From the NCBI GenBank assembly GCA_051646055.1, contig JBOFCM010000065.1, positions 1-7,779 on the forward strand: a stretch of 7,779 nt of DNA. Reading direction: 5' to 3'. The position numbers were made by a program, and so were the translations under genes. Positions 6,180 through 7,779 of this stretch are shown here, piece by piece. This stretch comes from JAGNZR01 sp051646055. GTDB taxonomy: Bacteria; Fusobacteriota; Fusobacteriia; Fusobacteriales; Fusobacteriaceae. The stretch's first letter is position 1, and every line of letters begins with the position of its first letter. The notes under the pieces are model-generated. The model was not told the origin of the DNA, searched no databases, and worked only from the letters and a program-made list of their open reading frames with translations.

Positions 6180-7295
6180 ATGGATCAGAGATTGGAAATC
6201 TTAGCAAAAAATCTTGTAAACTACTCTACAAGAGTAAAAGCAGGAGAAAAAGTTCTTATTGAAGCTGTAGGGGATGAGCCTAGAAATCTAGTAAAAGCCC
6301 TTGTAAAAGAGGTTCACAAAGTTGGAGGAATTCCTTTTGTAACTATAAAGGATAACTCTGTACTTAGAGCACTTCTGAACAACAGTAGTGAGGAGCAGTG
6401 GAAACTTACAGCTAAATATGAGCTGGAGAGAATGAAGGATATGGATGCATATATCGCTATAAGAGGAGCAGACAACTCAACTGAGCTTTCAGATGTGGAT
6501 TCTGCAAAGATGAAAGCTTATATGGACCACTTCATGAAACCTGTGCATCTGACTGAGAGAGTAAACAACACTAAATGGGTGGTACTGAGATACCCTAACA
6601 ACTCTATGGCACAGCTTGCCAACACATCTCTTGAGTCTTTCGAGGATTTCTACTTCAACGTATGTAACCTGGACTATGGAAAGATGGATAGAGCTATGGA
6701 TTCTCTTATCACTGTGCTAAACAGAACAGATAAGATAAGAATCACAGGACCTGGAACAGATATCACTTTCTCTAAGAAAGATATCCCATCTGTTAAGTGT
6801 TCTGGACTTAGAAACATACCTGACGGAGAGGTTTATACAGCTCCAGTAAGAAACTCTGTAAATGGAGTTATCAGCTACAACACTCCATCTATCTACCAGG
6901 GATACACATATGAGAATATAGTATTCGAGTTCAAAGATGGAAAGATAGTTAAAGCTACTGCCAACAACTCTGAAAAGATCAATGCAGTGCTGGATACAGA
7001 TGAGGGAGCAAGATTTATAGGGGAGTTCGCTATAGGAGTAAACCCTTATATCCTAAAACCTATGAAGGATACTCTATTTGATGAGAAGATAGCTGGAAGT
7101 ATCCACTTCACTCCTGGACAGGCTTACAAAATCGCAGATAACGGAAACAATTCCAATATTCACTGGGATCTTGTACTTATCCAGAGAGATGACTTCGGTG
7201 GAGGAGAGATCTACTTTGACGATGTACTTGTAAGAAAAGATGGAATCTTCGTAATTCCTGAGCTAGAGTGTCTGAACCCAGAGAACCTGAAATAA
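6180..7295 (+). CDS. M29-family metalloaminopeptidase
   Basis: This 371-residue cytoplasmic enzyme belongs to the AmpS/PepS/aminopeptidase T family, which uses two divalent metal ions to remove N-terminal residues from peptides. The N-terminal domain (about 1-180) opens with LAKNLVNYSTRVKAGEKVLI (8-27), and residues around 44-56 give the VGGIPFVTI segment. The C-terminal catalytic domain has RNIPDGEVYTAPV (211-223, metal ligand E217), GARFIGEFAIGVNP (276-289, E282), AGSIHF (305-310, H309), Y316 and NIHWDL (326-331, H328 and D330), the expected ligand order of the family. Length is slightly under the common 400-410 residues. ATG is preceded by AAGGAG 11 bases upstream, a little far. Codon choice is strongly biased (nearly all Arg as AGA, Gly mostly GGA) compared with the permease and oxidoreductase. 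Together with the strong promoter, this suggests high expression. It is single-gene, with a terminator directly after it. Peptide preference cannot be read from sequence. Confidence 0.93.
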   Translation: MDQRLEILAKNLVNYSTRVKAGEKVLIEAVGDEPRNLVKALVKEVHKVGGIPFVTIKDNSVLRALLNNSSEEQWKLTAKYELERMKDMDAYIAIRGADNSTELSDVDSAKMKAYMDHFMKPVHLTERVNNTKWVVLRYPNNSMAQLANTSLESFEDFYFNVCNLDYGKMDRAMDSLITVLNRTDKIRITGPGTDITFSKKDIPSVKCSGLRNIPDGEVYTAPVRNSVNGVISYNTPSIYQGYTYENIVFEFKDGKIVKATANNSEKINAVLDTDEGARFIGEFAIGVNPYILKPMKDTLFDEKIAGSIHFTPGQAYKIADNGNNSNIHWDLVLIQRDDFGGGEIYFDDVLVRKDGIFVIPELECLNPENLK

Positions 7296-7311
7296 AATAT
7301 TGTAGATATGA

Positions 7312-7341
7312 AAAAACGGCGAATTTAAACTCGCCGTTTTT
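7312..7341. terminator. Bidirectional Rho-independent terminator
   Basis: AAAAACGGCGA (7312-7322) pairs with TCGCCGTTTTT (7331-7341), giving an 11-bp stem with an 8-base loop. On the plus strand it runs into TTTTTCTTTTT; on the minus strand the flanking A run becomes T6. It sits between the convergent aminopeptidase (stop 7295) and glgA (stop 7370) and can end both transcripts. Confidence 0.9.
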
Positions 7342-7369
7342 CTTTTTCGTAGAACTTTGGAATTGAGAC

Positions 7370-7779
7370 CTAAATTTTCTTATAGATATTCAGATATTCC
7401 TGGGCAGATTTCTCCCACGAATGATCGGCCTTCATCCCTCTTTTCATGATACCCTTCCAGCTGTTTTTATCCTTCTGGAAGACCTCTGTGGCATACTTAA
7501 GCACATGGAGCATATCGTGGGCATTGTAGTTGGTAAAGCTGAACCCTGTTCCCTCCCCTGTATACTGGTTAAAAGGTTTTACAGTATCGTGAAGCCCTCC
7601 TGTCTCCCTTACCACAGGGACAGTTCCATATCTCATGGCTATGAGCTGTGAGAGTCCGCAAGGCTCAAAGAAGGATGGCATAAGGAGCATGTCTGAACCT
7701 GCATAGATCTCCTTGGCCAAAATATGGTTGAATCCTATGATGGATGCCACTCTTCCAGGATATTCTTCGCTCTTTCTTC
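7370..7779 (-). CDS. glgA: Glycogen synthase, C-terminal fragment (5' end outside window)
   Basis: The frame is open to the right edge, so only about the last 135 of roughly 470-480 residues are seen. The enzyme (GT5, GT-B fold) adds glucose from ADP-glucose to the non-reducing end of growing alpha-1,4-glucan in the cytoplasm. The visible part is the donor-binding half: EEYPGRVASIIGFN, then LAKEIYAGSDMLLMPSFFEPCGLSQL (written here as family-typical blocks AGSDMLLMPS and FEPCGLSQL), MRYGTVPVVRETGGLHDTV, and the C-terminal helices with W/K-rich HSWEKSAQEYLNIYKKI. The EPCGL and RYGTVPVVRxTGGLxDTV segments are diagnostic for GlgA and starch synthases. The GTG at 7750 is internal and not a start. 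The gene converges on the aminopeptidase and shares its terminator. Other glycogen genes, if clustered, would lie to the right, outside the window. Confidence 0.93.
   Translation of the reverse strand, partial: RKSEEYPGRVASIIGFNHILAKEIYAGSDMLLMPSFFEPCGLSQLIAMRYGTVPVVRETGGLHDTVKPFNQYTGEGTGFSFTNYNAHDMLHVLKYATEVFQKDKNSWKGIMKRGMKADHSWEKSAQEYLNIYKKI

Noticed and set aside
1..7779. CRISPR arrays, insertion sequences, tRNA/rRNA genes, defence or toxin-antitoxin modules
   Set aside because: I saw no direct repeats with spacers, no transposase or terminal inverted repeats, and no RNA-gene signatures. Every stretch longer than about 160 bases is occupied by a recognisable gene.

Overview
The window carries seven complete or partial chromosomal-type genes plus one gene fragment at the right edge, and almost no non-coding DNA. 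The organism looks like a diderm, fairly AT-rich anaerobe-type bacterium, most likely Fusobacteriota. This is inferred from heavy AGA/ATA codon use, purine-rich AGGAG ribosome sites with several TTG/GTG starts, and an ABC ATPase with the LolD-type Q-loop (FQFHHLLPEF), which points to an outer membrane. Base composition is only a guide and the genus is not identified.

Region 1-2925 (+) is the 3' end of a surface-polysaccharide (O-antigen or capsule) operon: the C-terminal part of a Wzx-type flippase, a GT4 glycosyltransferase overlapping it by 4 bp, and a stand-alone beta-propeller protein resembling the N-terminal domain of glucosamine inositolphosphorylceramide transferase. These three are translationally packed and would assemble and export a glycan repeat unit.

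Region 2920-4736 holds a LolD-like ABC ATPase on the minus strand, which meets the polysaccharide operon tail to tail with a 6-bp overlap of coding ends. Divergent from it is a Gfo/Idh/MocA-family NAD(P)-dependent oxidoreductase. The promoter elements of these two genes overlap at about 3671-3718.

Region 4742-6019 (-) encodes an ion-transporter-superfamily permease (ArsB/NhaD/P-protein type) that ends 5 bp from the oxidoreductase stop. A 160-bp divergent promoter region (6020-6179) separates it from an M29-family aminopeptidase (6180-7295, +). A bidirectional intrinsic terminator at 7312-7341 serves the aminopeptidase and the convergent glycogen synthase glgA, of which only the C-terminal ~135 codons are present (7370 to window end).

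Apart from the polysaccharide operon, the genes look like unrelated single-gene transcription units. I found no CRISPR array, mobile element, RNA gene or convincing new multi-gene system. The items most worth a second look are the propeller protein of unresolved function, the altered second-half motif in the permease, the orphan LolD-like ATPase and the tightly packed regulatory junctions.
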